DNA of 64,000 bases from Planctomycetaceae bacterium. Its GTDB lineage: Bacteria > Planctomycetota > Planctomycetia > Planctomycetales > Planctomycetaceae. Location of the stretch: NCBI GenBank assembly GCA_002726205.1, contig PBSL01000004.1, positions 55,803-119,802 of the forward strand, given 5' to 3'. Below the pieces are notes generated by a model. That model was not told where the DNA came from, did no database searches, and saw nothing but the letters and a program-made list of their open reading frames with translations. The translations under genes were made by a program, and so were the position numbers. Below are positions 27,587-35,796 of the stretch, piece after piece (position 1 is the stretch's first letter; each line of letters begins with the position of its first letter).

Positions 27587-28120
27587 ATGAAAAAGTGCAG
27601 ACGCTGTTCGAAACCGGCCACGCTGCACATCACGGAACTTCGGGAAGGCGATGTCCACGAATTGCACCTGTGCGAGACGTGCTACCACGAGTACCTCGAC
27701 TATTCCGAGTCGGCGACTCCGGAGGAGAAGTCGACCGAGATTTCCATCGAGATCACCGGCGATCAGTCGCTGGAAGAAATCGACCAGTTGCTGTGTTCGA
27801 AGTGCGGGATCTCTTTTCGAGAGTTTCGCAGCCAGGGACGGCTTGGCTGCCCTCACGACTACACCGAGTTCGAAGCCGAGCTGATGCCGTTGTTGGAGAA
27901 CATCCACGGAGAGACCCAACACTGCGGCAAGCTACCTGCACAGGCGTCGGACTCGAGCCAGCAACAGTACAAGCTGATCCGCCTTCGCAAGGAGCTCCAG
28001 TCCGCCGTGGCCTCGGAGGCCTACGAAACGGCGGCCGAACTCCGCGACACCATCGAGTCAATCGAAGTCGATCTCGACCGACCCAAATCCAGCGAAAACC
28101 CTCTCGACTCGCCACCGTGA
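27587..28120 (+). CDS. mcsA: McsA-like zinc protein, activator of McsB
   Basis: 177-residue UVR-motif protein. Three CxxC-type zinc elements are visible: CRRC (residue 4), CETC (~29) and CSKC (~72), then GRLGCPHDY, where typical McsA has GCxxCY, so the last cysteine is Asp and the adjacent His may substitute as ligand. The C-terminal ~40 residues hold a UvrB/UvrC-like coiled motif (LRKELQSAVASEAYETAAELRD). McsA activates the protein-arginine kinase McsB, which is encoded 77 bases downstream. No clpC or ctsR gene is in this window. ATG at 27587 is set by the MKKC start. Confidence 0.87.
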   Translation: MKKCRRCSKPATLHITELREGDVHELHLCETCYHEYLDYSESATPEEKSTEISIEITGDQSLEEIDQLLCSKCGISFREFRSQGRLGCPHDYTEFEAELMPLLENIHGETQHCGKLPAQASDSSQQQYKLIRLRKELQSAVASEAYETAAELRDTIESIEVDLDRPKSSENPLDSPP

Positions 28121-28197
28121 CCTGGCGAACAAGCCAGTCGTTTTCAAGACACCCCGGCTGGCAATAACCGTCAACACGACATGCAGGAGACGACATC

Positions 28198-29265
28198 TTG
28201 GACCTGGACGCGTTGATCCAGACCAGCGGTTCGTGGCTGAAGGGCACCGGCCCCGATGCTGACATCGTCGTGTCGAGTCGAATCCGGCTCGCTCGCAACC
28301 TGGCCCGCTTCCCGTTTGTCAGCCGCGCCGACGACGAGTTGCGATCGCAAATCGAATCCCTGCTCCGTCAACGGGTGATGGAATTGCCTTCGGCCAATCG
28401 TTTTCAGTATGTCAATGTCGATCAACTCGAACAGCTCGATCGCCAGTTTCTTGTTGAACGGCAACTGATCAGCCGTGAGCACGCCGACAGCCACGGTTCC
28501 CGCGGTGTGGCCATCAGCGACGAAGAGCATGTCAGCCTGATGACCAACGAGGAGGATCACCTGCGGATCCAGGTCCTGCAAAGCGGCCTCTCGCTGGAGA
28601 ACTGCTGGGAACTGATCAGCCGGATTGACGGCCAGCTCGAGGAAGAACTGACGTTTTGTTTTGATCAGCGACTGGGCTACCTGACCGCCTGCCCCACCAA
28701 TGTCGGAACCGGGATTCGCGTCAGCGTCATGCTGCACCTGCCGGCGCTGGTCCTGACCAAGGAAGTCCAGAAGGTCTTCACGGCGCTGCAGAAAATCAAC
28801 CTCGCCGTCCGCGGACTCTACGGGGAGGGCAGCCAGGCGATGGGTGACTTCTATCAGATCTCCAACCAGATCACTCTCGGAAAGAGCGAACAGCAGATCA
28901 TCGACAATCTCAAGGATGTCGTCCCCAACATCATCAAGTACGAGCGGAAAGTCCGGGATGAACTGGTTCACAAGAGACGCCATGAACTGCATGACGAGAT
29001 CTCGCGGGCCTACGGCATCCTGCAGACGGCCCAGACGATCAGTTCCGAAGAGACGATGCAGAGGCTTTCCAGCGTCAGGATGGGGATCAACCTCGAACTG
29101 ATCGACGACCTGGGCATTCCCGCGGTCAACGAGTTGCTGATCCATACCCAGCCGGCCCACCTGCAGAAACACTGCAACAGCGAACTCGAAGTGCGGGAGC
29201 GAAACCAGGCCCGCGCTGCCTTTTTGAGGCAACGGTTGGCACAACGCCGCGGTGAGAACAACTGA
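28198..29265 (+). CDS. mcsB: protein-arginine kinase McsB
   Basis: ATP:guanido phosphotransferase-fold kinase that phosphorylates arginines on proteins, marking them for ClpCP. 355 residues. Signature stretches are VVSSRIRLARNLARFPF (~26-40), EDHLRIQVL, LGYLTACPTNVGTGIRVSV with the substrate-site cysteine, and GLYGEGSQAMGDFYQISNQ. Translation starts at TTG (28198): AGGAGA stands 8 bases before it, the leader ATG at 28181 is out of frame, and the next in-frame ATG (28378) is too far inside the kinase domain. McsA lies just upstream. Confidence 0.94.
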   Translation: MDLDALIQTSGSWLKGTGPDADIVVSSRIRLARNLARFPFVSRADDELRSQIESLLRQRVMELPSANRFQYVNVDQLEQLDRQFLVERQLISREHADSHGSRGVAISDEEHVSLMTNEEDHLRIQVLQSGLSLENCWELISRIDGQLEEELTFCFDQRLGYLTACPTNVGTGIRVSVMLHLPALVLTKEVQKVFTALQKINLAVRGLYGEGSQAMGDFYQISNQITLGKSEQQIIDNLKDVVPNIIKYERKVRDELVHKRRHELHDEISRAYGILQTAQTISSEETMQRLSSVRMGINLELIDDLGIPAVNELLIHTQPAHLQKHCNSELEVRERNQARAAFLRQRLAQRRGENN

Positions 29266-29273
29266 GCGGACCT

Positions 29274-29321
29274 TCAGACGGCCAGTCAGACGGCCAGTCA
29301 GACGGCCAGTCAGACGGCCGG
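29274..29321. repeat. 12-bp tandem repeat (about 4 copies) carrying iterated stop codons
   Basis: The unit TCAGACGGCCAG occurs at 29274-29285, 29286-29297 and 29298-29309, with a fourth partial unit at 29310-29319. On the minus strand it reads GCC-GTC-TGA-CTG repeated, i.e. the last two codons and stop of the redoxin gene (A-V-stop) duplicated three further times in the same frame. The array fills the 44 bases between the convergent mcsB and redoxin genes. Confidence 0.95.
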
Positions 29322-29903
29322 TTCACCGGTAAAGTAGGACGGCGCGGCGCCCTCGACCCACTTGATGTTGCAGCCAATACTCGGTCGTTGTTCGGCAGCA
29401 ACCTCGTCTCCGGCCAGGACCGCATCGCAGGCCGCTCGCAGGTCAGCACCGGTGACCGGAATCCCACTCTCGGGCCTGCTGTCATCGAACTGGCCGCGAT
29501 AGACAAGCTGCTGGTTGCCGTCGAAGACGAAGAAGTCCGGGGTGCACGCGGCGTGGTACGCCTTGGCAACCGACTGGGTTTCGTCGTAGAGATAGGGAAA
29601 CGTGTAGCCGGCCTGGGCCACCTCGTCGGCCATCTGCTCGGGTCCGTCCGCGGGATGTGTCGCCACGTCGTTGGAACTGATCGCCACCATCGCCACGCCG
29701 CGGGCCTGGTACTCGCGACCAAACTCGGCCAGGGCCTCACGCAGGTGCACGACAAACGGGCAGTGATTGCAGATGAAGGCCACCACCAGCGCGGGGGCCT
29801 CGACGAAACTCGCCAGGTCCACCGGAGTTCCGGTAGTGTCGGGCAGTGTGAAATCCGGAGCCAGCGTTCCCAGATCCAGCATTGTCGAGGCAGTTTTGAC
29901 CAT
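29310..29903 (-). CDS. thioredoxin-fold redoxin (AhpC/TSA-like)
   Basis: 197-residue thioredoxin-fold protein. LGTLAPDFTLPDTTGTPVDL opens it; the active region reads FICNHCPFVVHLREAL, a CxxC that fits thiol-disulfide exchange or a peroxiredoxin-like role. VAISSNDVATHPADGPEQM and AYHAACTPDFFVFDG follow. No signal peptide from the chosen start, so probably cytoplasmic. The ATG at 29903 has AGGGAG 8 bases upstream and is preferred over the open frame to 29954. The stop codon is the first of four tandem copies. Confidence 0.9.
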   Translation of the reverse strand: MVKTASTMLDLGTLAPDFTLPDTTGTPVDLASFVEAPALVVAFICNHCPFVVHLREALAEFGREYQARGVAMVAISSNDVATHPADGPEQMADEVAQAGYTFPYLYDETQSVAKAYHAACTPDFFVFDGNQQLVYRGQFDDSRPESGIPVTGADLRAACDAVLAGDEVAAEQRPSIGCNIKWVEGAAPSYFTGEPAV

Positions 29904-30001
29904 CGAGAAATCTCCCTGAAAGTGAGCCGCGGGCCAGTAGACCCGTTGTGGCATCCGATCGCAAGCGAGCCGCTGCCGGGCACACGACGGTCCGACCGCG
30001 G

Positions 30002-30514
30002 TCAGTCGTGGAACTTCGCCAACAACGGTTCGATGACCGACTCGGGAACAAACTCGACCAGTTGAGCAGCCGAACCAGCCTGGCCCATCTGGGCAATCTG
30101 CTTGATCAAAGAACTCGACACCGACGTGTACTGCTCGCTGGCCATCAGGAACACTGTCTCGATCTCCGGGGCCAGGCTGCGATTGGCCAGGGTCAGAGTG
30201 AACTCCGACTCGATATCGGTCAGCGTCCGCATGCCTCGTAACATCACCGCAGCCCCACGCTCGCGGACGAAATCCACAGCCAGACCCTCAAAGCAAAGCA
30301 CCTCGACGTTCTTCAACGGCACGACCAACTCGCTGACCAGCTTCAATCGTTCGTCGGACGAGAACAACGGTGTCTTCTCCGGGTTGACACCGATCGCCAC
30401 CGTCAGCCGATCAAAGATTCCGGCACCACGCGAGATGATGTCCCAGTGCCCCAGGGTCGGTGGATCGAAACTGCCCACGTAGACCGCGTGGCTTGGGTCA
30501 AGTGTATTGGCCAT
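30002..30514 (-). CDS. coaD: phosphopantetheine adenylyltransferase
   Basis: Transfers AMP from ATP to 4'-phosphopantetheine, the penultimate step of coenzyme A synthesis. 170 residues, normal for CoaD. The nucleotidyltransferase motif is GSFDPPTLGHWDII (T/HxGH), followed by LTVAIGVNPEKTPLFSSDER; the second half has RGMRTLTDIESEFTLTLANR and the ISSS-like segment TSVSSSLIKQI. AGGA stands 7 bases before the ATG. The redoxin gene follows after 98 bases. Confidence 0.96.
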   Translation of the reverse strand: MANTLDPSHAVYVGSFDPPTLGHWDIISRGAGIFDRLTVAIGVNPEKTPLFSSDERLKLVSELVVPLKNVEVLCFEGLAVDFVRERGAAVMLRGMRTLTDIESEFTLTLANRSLAPEIETVFLMASEQYTSVSSSLIKQIAQMGQAGSAAQLVEFVPESVIEPLLAKFHD

Positions 30515-30888
30515 CTCAGCGTCCTGTGATCCTGGTCGTCCTGACTGTCATCGTCGACTGCCACCAAGCATAACCAGCAACCGACCCGAACAACGAGGCC
30601 CAGACGACTCCTTGGGAACTCCTGCCATTCTGGCAGCAGGATTGGCCGCTGGCGGGGAACCTGCCTGCAGGTTTTCCGGGAAGGCGCGGCACCGAGAAAA
30701 CCGGCCCTCGCCACGGTTCACATCACAAGCCGTTCAATTACAATGCTTTGTGGCTGTCGATCCAAACCAGCTGAAACCAAACAGTCGACTGGAACACGCT
30801 TTGCAGTTGTCGGTCTGTTGAAGAGGGATTCCTCGAGATCCCACGGGCGGTCATTCACCCAACCGTTTCTCTGAGCGAGACATCTGAG
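30515..30888. promoter_or_regulatory. divergent intergenic region, coaD / hsp20 pair
   Basis: 374 bases without a gene. It holds a short palindrome CTGCCA-TTC-TGGCAG near 30623-30637, of unknown role, and a candidate sigma-54 promoter at 30790-30805. No CIRCE element (TTAGCACTC-N9-GAGTGCTAA) is present. Short open frames here lack any recognisable protein features. Confidence 0.5.
30790..30805 (+). promoter_or_regulatory. candidate sigma-54 (-24/-12) promoter
   Basis: TGGAACACGCTTTGCA matches the consensus TGGCACG-N4-TTGCW at every position except A for C at the fourth and A for G at the seventh base, with exact GG-to-GC spacing. It points towards the hsp20 pair, leaving a leader of roughly 70 bases before the ATG at 30889. 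rpoN is encoded in this window. Confidence 0.5.
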
Positions 30889-31329
30889 ATGCCGGTTTTT
30901 CGCTGGGGCCAGAGCTGGGATCCGTTTCGCGATCTTGAGCGCGAAGTGGACCGACTGCTGCAAAGCGTCAATCTGACGTTTCAGGGTGTACGTGCCGGGC
31001 GACAATATCCGGCGATCAACGTCCACGAAACTCCCGACGCCTTCATCCTGACGGCAGAATTGCCAGCGACAGCCCCGGAAGACCTCGAGTTGACGATCGC
31101 CAACGGCGTGCTGACCCTGTCGGGTCATCGCCATGATGAGGCCGCCGTCTCCGAAGATCGTTACCGTCGACAGGAGCGGCCTCGTGGCACATGGCAACGA
31201 ACGCTGCCGGTCCCCGAACGGGTCCAGGAAAACCAGTTGACAGCCGACTTCAACAACGGCGTCCTTCTCGTCCACCTGCCGAAGGCGCCACAGTTGGAGC
31301 CACGCCAGATTCCCGTCACCAGCGACTGA
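30889..31329 (+). CDS. Hsp20 / alpha-crystallin small heat-shock protein (1)
   Basis: 146-residue ATP-independent holdase. The N-terminal arm ([20 protein letters not shown]) is followed by the alpha-crystallin domain: [20 protein letters not shown], the [11 protein letters not shown] strand pair, the loop with RTLPVPERV, and the conserved end [13 protein letters not shown] with a C-terminal extension (PRQIPVT) resembling the I-x-I/V tail used in oligomerisation. It is the first of two tandem hsp20 genes separated by 17 bases; a candidate sigma-54 promoter lies about 85 bases upstream. Confidence 0.94.
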   Translation: MPVFRWGQSWDPFRDLEREVDRLLQSVNLTFQGVRAGRQYPAINVHETPDAFILTAELPATAPEDLELTIANGVLTLSGHRHDEAAVSEDRYRRQERPRGTWQRTLPVPERVQENQLTADFNNGVLLVHLPKAPQLEPRQIPVTSD

Positions 31330-31346
31330 TCACGCGATTTGCAACA

Positions 31347-31748
31347 ATGTCACCAGACCAATCCGAACAACCGATTTCGAATCGGATCGATGACACGACA
31401 CCGGCTCCGACCGAACGGTTCGTTTTCACGCCGCCGATCGACATTTTCGAGACCAGCGATGGATTGGTTCTCCGAGCGGACCTTCCCGGCGTTTCGATCG
31501 AGACACTCGAATTGCAGATCCAGGACAACCGCCTGACGCTCTTCGGACGCGTCGAATCGGTGCTTCCCCCCGGGGCAATTCCCGTCCACCAGGAATTCGA
31601 GGTGGGCGACTTCCTGCGGTCGTTCATCCTCAGCGATGAAGTCGATCACGACCGGATCACCGCCCGGCTTTCACACGGGGTCCTCGAAGTCGAGTTGCCT
31701 CGAGCCGACCAACCCGAACCACGGCGGATTCAGGTCAACGCCGACTAG
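31347..31748 (+). CDS. Hsp20 / alpha-crystallin small heat-shock protein (2)
   Basis: 133-residue second member of the pair. The N-terminal arm is short and hydrophilic ([20 protein letters not shown]), then [58 protein letters not shown] and [13 protein letters not shown] complete the crystallin domain, ending in PRRIQVNAD. It is clearly diverged from the first protein, so the two may form hetero-oligomers (inference). ATG at 31347 is chosen because upstream frame sequence is a shadow of the first gene. It converges on the BFD-like gene with 6 bases between stops. Confidence 0.93.
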   Translation: MSPDQSEQPISNRIDDTTPAPTERFVFTPPIDIFETSDGLVLRADLPGVSIETLELQIQDNRLTLFGRVESVLPPGAIPVHQEFEVGDFLRSFILSDEVDHDRITARLSHGVLEVELPRADQPEPRRIQVNAD

Positions 31749-31754
31749 ACTTCC

Positions 31755-32060
31755 TCACGGGGAATTCGGCGGGGGAATCGCGCCCGTCGGCGGTGTGCCG
31801 CCACCGGCCCTGATGTAATCGCCTCGGTGCCTGGCATACTGCTCGGCCGTCAGATCCTCGATCGCCGCCCCTGACACCTCGGTGCCACCGGCGTCGGCAA
31901 AACACCGCTTGAGGAAAGACACGCACCACCCACAACCGGACCCCGCACCACCGCACTCGCTGACCTGGCTGGCCCGTCGTGGCCGCGTGATGCGGATGAA
32001 ATTGACGACCTTCCGCTTGCTGATATGAAAGCAGTAACAGATCGTGTCATCGAGTTTCAC
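31755..32060 (-). CDS. BFD-like [2Fe-2S]-binding protein
   Basis: 101-residue protein whose first ~60 residues match the bacterioferritin-associated-ferredoxin fold: a CYC pair near residue 8-10 (ICYCFHISKRKVVNFI), then ECGGAGSGCGWC with the further cysteines (~35-46). These would hold a [2Fe-2S] cluster. BFD proteins reduce bacterioferritin to release iron, but similar domains serve other redox partners; no bacterioferritin gene is nearby. The C-terminal ~40 residues end in a proline/glycine tail. Its ATG overlaps the stop of the preceding membrane-protein gene (ATGA). Confidence 0.82.
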   Translation of the reverse strand: MKLDDTICYCFHISKRKVVNFIRITRPRRASQVSECGGAGSGCGWCVSFLKRCFADAGGTEVSGAAIEDLTAEQYARHRGDYIRAGGGTPPTGAIPPPNSP

Positions 32061-32875
32061 TTGCCCTCGGCTCCGCTGGTGGCATCGGTGACCAGAACGT
32101 AGCCGTCGTGCACCTTGTGGGTCAATCCAACGTGCTTGAGCACCGAACCGAGAATCCCGTCGACAGTGGTTCGCTCGAGATCCAGTTTCAATTTCCGGGC
32201 CAGCCGTGGTCCCGCCGCCAAACCTGCAGCCAACCTCAACTCAACCCCGGCCAGTTCCTCGATTTCCCGCAACAGCTCTTTCACCGAGACGGGTTGTTCC
32301 TGAGAAAAACGCAGCACCGGTTGCCTGAGCGCCTCCTGGATCTGTTCGGCCGATCTTGGTGGTTCCGGTTTGGGTGGTTCCGGTTTGGGTGGTTCCTGGA
32401 CGGGCGGAGCACTGGCCGCGGGAGCAACTGGGTGAACCGGTGTGGACGTCGCTTTTCCGACATCTTTTCTGCCGGCCTTTGGCTGTAGTCGTCCCCGTGC
32501 GGACGTGGCGTTTGGCTTGTCGCTTTCGTGTCCGGAAACGGTTTTTTCTTGTGGCGGTGGTTCGACCGTGCCGGTCGTACTGTCGGAGATTTCACCATCC
32601 GAGGCCGGGTCGCTGATCGCCTTCTTGACCGGCGGTGTGACGGCAACCGCCTGACGATCCACATCGGCAGCCGCGGGGGCGAACTGGGCGTGGCGCATCG
32701 GTTCCGGGATCTCGTCTGGCACCAGCAACAAGACCAGCAGCAGTCCACCCAACCCCAGGGCAACCGCCCAGGCGATCACCATTGGCGACAAAGACTCGAG
32801 GCGTGACATGGAATTCCTGGCCTCGTTGAGTACTGACGCAGCGCTGCCATCGGGCAACGTCGGACGCACCGGCAT
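32057..32875 (-). CDS. single-pass membrane protein with Pro-rich linker and STN-like C-terminus
   Basis: 272 residues of unknown function. Residues ~31-52 form one membrane helix (AWAVALGLGGLLLVLLLVP). A long low-complexity Pro/Ala/Thr/Lys linker follows, with a triple KPEPP repeat encoded by 15-bp DNA repeats at 32358-32400. The last ~80 residues (VSVKELLREIEELAGVELRL, then LERTTVDGILGSVLKHVGL and YVLVTDA) have the helix-strand pattern of a secretin-N/STN-like domain. The ATG at 32875 is 3 bases after the upstream stop; an ATG at 32809 with AGGA 5 bases before it is an alternative. Coupled to the BFD-like gene downstream. Confidence 0.7.
   Translation of the reverse strand: MPVRPTLPDGSAASVLNEARNSMSRLESLSPMVIAWAVALGLGGLLLVLLLVPDEIPEPMRHAQFAPAAADVDRQAVAVTPPVKKAISDPASDGEISDSTTGTVEPPPQEKTVSGHESDKPNATSARGRLQPKAGRKDVGKATSTPVHPVAPAASAPPVQEPPKPEPPKPEPPRSAEQIQEALRQPVLRFSQEQPVSVKELLREIEELAGVELRLAAGLAAGPRLARKLKLDLERTTVDGILGSVLKHVGLTHKVHDGYVLVTDATSGAEGK
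32358..32400. repeat. 15-bp tandem repeat coding for KPEPP units
   Basis: GGTGGTTCCGGTTTG is repeated at 32358-32372 and 32373-32387, with a partial third unit from 32388. On the coding (minus) strand it gives PPKPE repeats inside the proline-rich linker of the membrane protein at 32057-32875. The length is a multiple of three, so copy-number change would keep the frame. Confidence 0.9.
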
Positions 32876-32878
32876 CGT

Positions 32879-34858
32879 CTAGGGGCCAACGGGAAAAGGC
32901 TTCAGCTCGAGTTTTTCTGCAACAGCCTTCGTCATCAAAGTGATCTGTTTCTTGGTCTCATCGACAACGATCACCATCCCCGTGTAACGCTTGATGATCT
33001 CGTAGAGCACCGCCTTGGCCGGTGCGTCGGTCTTATTGAGCGTCTGCGGCATGTTCTTGGTGAAGCCCGACAGTTTCAATGCGTCACCATCAATTATGAT
33101 CGGCGTGCGAATTTCTTCGGAGATGAATGCCATGGCATCCTGGAGCGGCGTGCGATTGAAATCCACTTCGATCTTCATTCCCAGTCTCCCAGCCACGGTC
33201 TTGGGCACGAAACGGGTCTCAGCAGCCCGCTCCGCGACCTCCACACTGAAATCGGTTCGCGTCGATTCATCCCACGTCAGCAAGGCGGCCAGCGCGATAT
33301 TCGGCGCGGCACGCTCGGACAACCGCGTGAACAATTGCACGTGACGCTCGCCGACCGCCGACCGTGTCTCGAGTACGAAGGCCGACATCAACGCCGGAAA
33401 CCGGCTGATCAGCCGATACGGCCCCACCTGCCTGGGTTGCATCTTCTCGATCGCGTGCATCAATTCGACAGGCAGGCTGCCAAGTCGTTTCTGGAGACTG
33501 CGTTCCAGTCGTGGCGACGTGACGATGTTGCGGTAAGAGTGATGATTCCGCAGCAGGATCTCCGACTCGAACACCTCCTTCTGCTCATCAACATCGAGGC
33601 TCCACACGACCGTCTCGATTTCCTCGTCATCAAACCAGTCCAGTACCAGGTTGAAGACCGGTGCAAGCTTCTCGGAAACCAACACGTCCTGGAAATTCCG
33701 CGCATCGCGTGGTTCGAAGATGATCGTCAGCAGGCGGTTGCTACTGGTCAACGGCAGGAGTTGTTCGATTCCCGTCGACGTGATTGCCGGCTGACGAACC
33801 GCCGAGGCCATCTCGTCGGCTCGATCGACCGGACCGATCGCAATCGTCTTGCCGTCACTGCCTCGCAGGTAACAGTGTTTTTCGTCCAGGTAAACCGGGT
33901 ACGCATGATCATCACTGCGTTTGCCCGGAAACTTCTCGAGCAACACTGACGGCTTCTGCGATTCGCTGAGCCTGACCACCACCGCGACTTCCGGTGGGGT
34001 ACCCCGTTCTCCCAGCATCAGGCAGACCAGGGCGGCTTCGATCTGTTCGGGTGGAAATCGACAAAGCGACTTCAGTTGTTCGCCGACCCAGTTGCCCAGC
34101 GGACCCAGGCAGAACCGCAATTCCTCGCCGTAGGAGTCAGGAGTCCACAGGATCTTCGGGTGGACATGAAAAATGATGTTGGCACCCGCGGGAACCATCT
34201 CGAGCCGAATCGGTTTCGTGGCTGTCTCTTCTTGACCGGTTCCCGGCTTGCCCCCGGCTGGATTTATCTGCCGGGGCTCAGCAGAACCGGCGGTCGCGGC
34301 CCCATCGATGATCGCCGTACCGGTTGATCCCTTCTCGGCAACGGTGGCCGATTCGCCGGCGCCGGGCCGACGTGCCACCGAGACGATCACGGCCACGATG
34401 GCCAGCAGCACGATTCCGCTGCCAACGAGTACAGCCGGAGCAGGCCCACGTCGTCGCGTTCGCTTTTCGGCTCCCGGGGCGGTGCCTTCTGGAGATGAAG
34501 TACTTGACCTGCTGCGTGACTTGCGTCCTCGTGACTGGACGGGGCGATCCTCCCGATCACCTAAGACCGGGAAGCCGTTGGCTCCGACTTCAGGTTCACC
34601 GGTCTTTTCAACCACCTCGGACTTTGTCACCTCACCCGTTGTGTTGGCCGGGCCATCTTCGACCCAGCGAGCCGAGGTCCCCTGCAGCGGTGCCTCCCCG
34701 AGCGAACCATCTGCCAGTTGCAGTTCGACTTCTTCGGGTTCGGACAGGACAAAGATTTCCCGGCAACTCGGACAGCGGCCCTTGCGTCCCAGCAATGACC
34801 GATCCGGCAACTTCAACACGCTGCCACATTCGGGACAGGGAATCTCCAGCGACGCCAT
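32879..34858 (-). CDS. MJ0042-type zinc-ribbon membrane protein with STN-like C-terminus
   Basis: 659 residues, function unknown. The N-terminus has a zinc ribbon, CPEC (~8) and CPSC (~29), of the MJ0042 type common in planctomycetes. After an acidic linker a basic stretch precedes one membrane helix (AVLVGSGIVLLAIVAVIVSVA, ~138-160), so the ribbon is probably cytoplasmic and the ~500-residue remainder outside. The C-terminal ~100 residues (LGMKIEVDFNRTPLQDAMAF, PIIIDGDALKLSGF, VLYEIIKRYTGMVIVVDE) resemble a secretin-N/STN fold. The start at 34858 is set by the ribbon and a nearby AGG. The next gene, with a similar C-terminal domain, starts 3 bases after the stop. Confidence 0.8.
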   Translation of the reverse strand: MASLEIPCPECGSVLKLPDRSLLGRKGRCPSCREIFVLSEPEEVELQLADGSLGEAPLQGTSARWVEDGPANTTGEVTKSEVVEKTGEPEVGANGFPVLGDREDRPVQSRGRKSRSRSSTSSPEGTAPGAEKRTRRRGPAPAVLVGSGIVLLAIVAVIVSVARRPGAGESATVAEKGSTGTAIIDGAATAGSAEPRQINPAGGKPGTGQEETATKPIRLEMVPAGANIIFHVHPKILWTPDSYGEELRFCLGPLGNWVGEQLKSLCRFPPEQIEAALVCLMLGERGTPPEVAVVVRLSESQKPSVLLEKFPGKRSDDHAYPVYLDEKHCYLRGSDGKTIAIGPVDRADEMASAVRQPAITSTGIEQLLPLTSSNRLLTIIFEPRDARNFQDVLVSEKLAPVFNLVLDWFDDEEIETVVWSLDVDEQKEVFESEILLRNHHSYRNIVTSPRLERSLQKRLGSLPVELMHAIEKMQPRQVGPYRLISRFPALMSAFVLETRSAVGERHVQLFTRLSERAAPNIALAALLTWDESTRTDFSVEVAERAAETRFVPKTVAGRLGMKIEVDFNRTPLQDAMAFISEEIRTPIIIDGDALKLSGFTKNMPQTLNKTDAPAKAVLYEIIKRYTGMVIVVDETKKQITLMTKAVAEKLELKPFPVGP

Positions 34859-34952
34859 CAGGAAACCTGCCGTGAGAAATGGTACACCCCCATGGTACGA
34901 GTCCACCGCGGCAGATGCCAAGTCCGCTTCTCGCCAACCGTCGGCAGCACGT

Positions 34953-35729
34953 CTAGCCGTCGAGGATCCCGAAATCCAGGCCGTTGTTGGAAACCGACCG
35001 GGGATCGATCTCGGAGAAGGGATGCAGCCGCGCCAGAGGATCGTCTCTGGGCACAGCTGACAGCAGCGTCTTGGCCATCTCGAAATCCGCACTGGTCGTG
35101 ATCTTCAGGTTCATCGGCCAGCCCGGGACAAGCCGCACCGGATGTCCCAACTGCTCGACCAACTGCGACTCGTCGGTCGCCTCCAGGTCACCCCGCCGCT
35201 GGAACGCATCGACCAACCACTCGCGTCGAAACACCTGGGGCGTCTGTGCCGCCCACAGGCCGTCTCGAGAGACAGTCGCCTCGACGGTGCCGTCGGCCTG
35301 ACCGCGCTTCAGGGTGCTATTGACCGGTATCGCCGGAATCGCGGCGCCGTGTTCTACGGCTGCCGCAAACACCTCGTTGATCCATCCCTCGGCCACCAGA
35401 GGACGCGCCGCATCATGGACGGCGATGAACTCGGCCTCATCGCTCACGCGGTTCAACGCGTTCGCAACCGATTCCATCCTCGAGGCTCCGCCGACAACGA
35501 TCTCGACTTCCATGAAGGCCAGGTTGGCCCGAAACCGCTCCTTGAAATCCTCCAGATCCTCCTCGGCCACAACCACCAGGGTCTGGACCACATCGTCTCG
35601 GTTCACGAAGGCCTCGGCCGCGCGGATCCAGACAGCCCGGCCCTTCAGGTCAACGAAGGGTTTCTTGTTCCCGCTCGAAAACCGGTTGCTCTTTCCAGCC
35701 GCCGGCAGGATCACGGCGAAACTGGCCAT
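34953..35729 (-). CDS. ispD: 2-C-methyl-D-erythritol 4-phosphate cytidylyltransferase
   Basis: MEP-pathway enzyme that makes CDP-methylerythritol for isoprenoids. 258 residues. The nucleotide-binding motif is ILPAAGKSNRFSSGNKKPF; further family stretches are VGGASRMESVANALN, FIAVHDAARPLV and GLWAAQTPQVFRREWL, plus TDESQLVEQLGHPVRLVPG near the C-terminus. GAGGA 8 bases upstream supports the ATG at 35729 over a GTG at 35747. It sits between two membrane-protein genes on this strand with gaps of 67 and 94 bases. Confidence 0.94.
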   Translation of the reverse strand: MASFAVILPAAGKSNRFSSGNKKPFVDLKGRAVWIRAAEAFVNRDDVVQTLVVVAEEDLEDFKERFRANLAFMEVEIVVGGASRMESVANALNRVSDEAEFIAVHDAARPLVAEGWINEVFAAAVEHGAAIPAIPVNSTLKRGQADGTVEATVSRDGLWAAQTPQVFRREWLVDAFQRRGDLEATDESQLVEQLGHPVRLVPGWPMNLKITTSADFEMAKTLLSAVPRDDPLARLHPFSEIDPRSVSNNGLDFGILDG

Positions 35730-35796
35730 GGCACAAATCCTCGACACCGTCGGTTGACGCTCTCAGCCGCCACGCACACGCCCCGGCGGTCCATGA

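Noticed and set aside
30515..30888. Search for a CIRCE/HrcA operator ahead of the hsp20 genes.
   Set aside because: No TTAGCACTC-N9-GAGTGCTAA or close variant is present; only a short CTGCCA/TGGCAG palindrome occurs.
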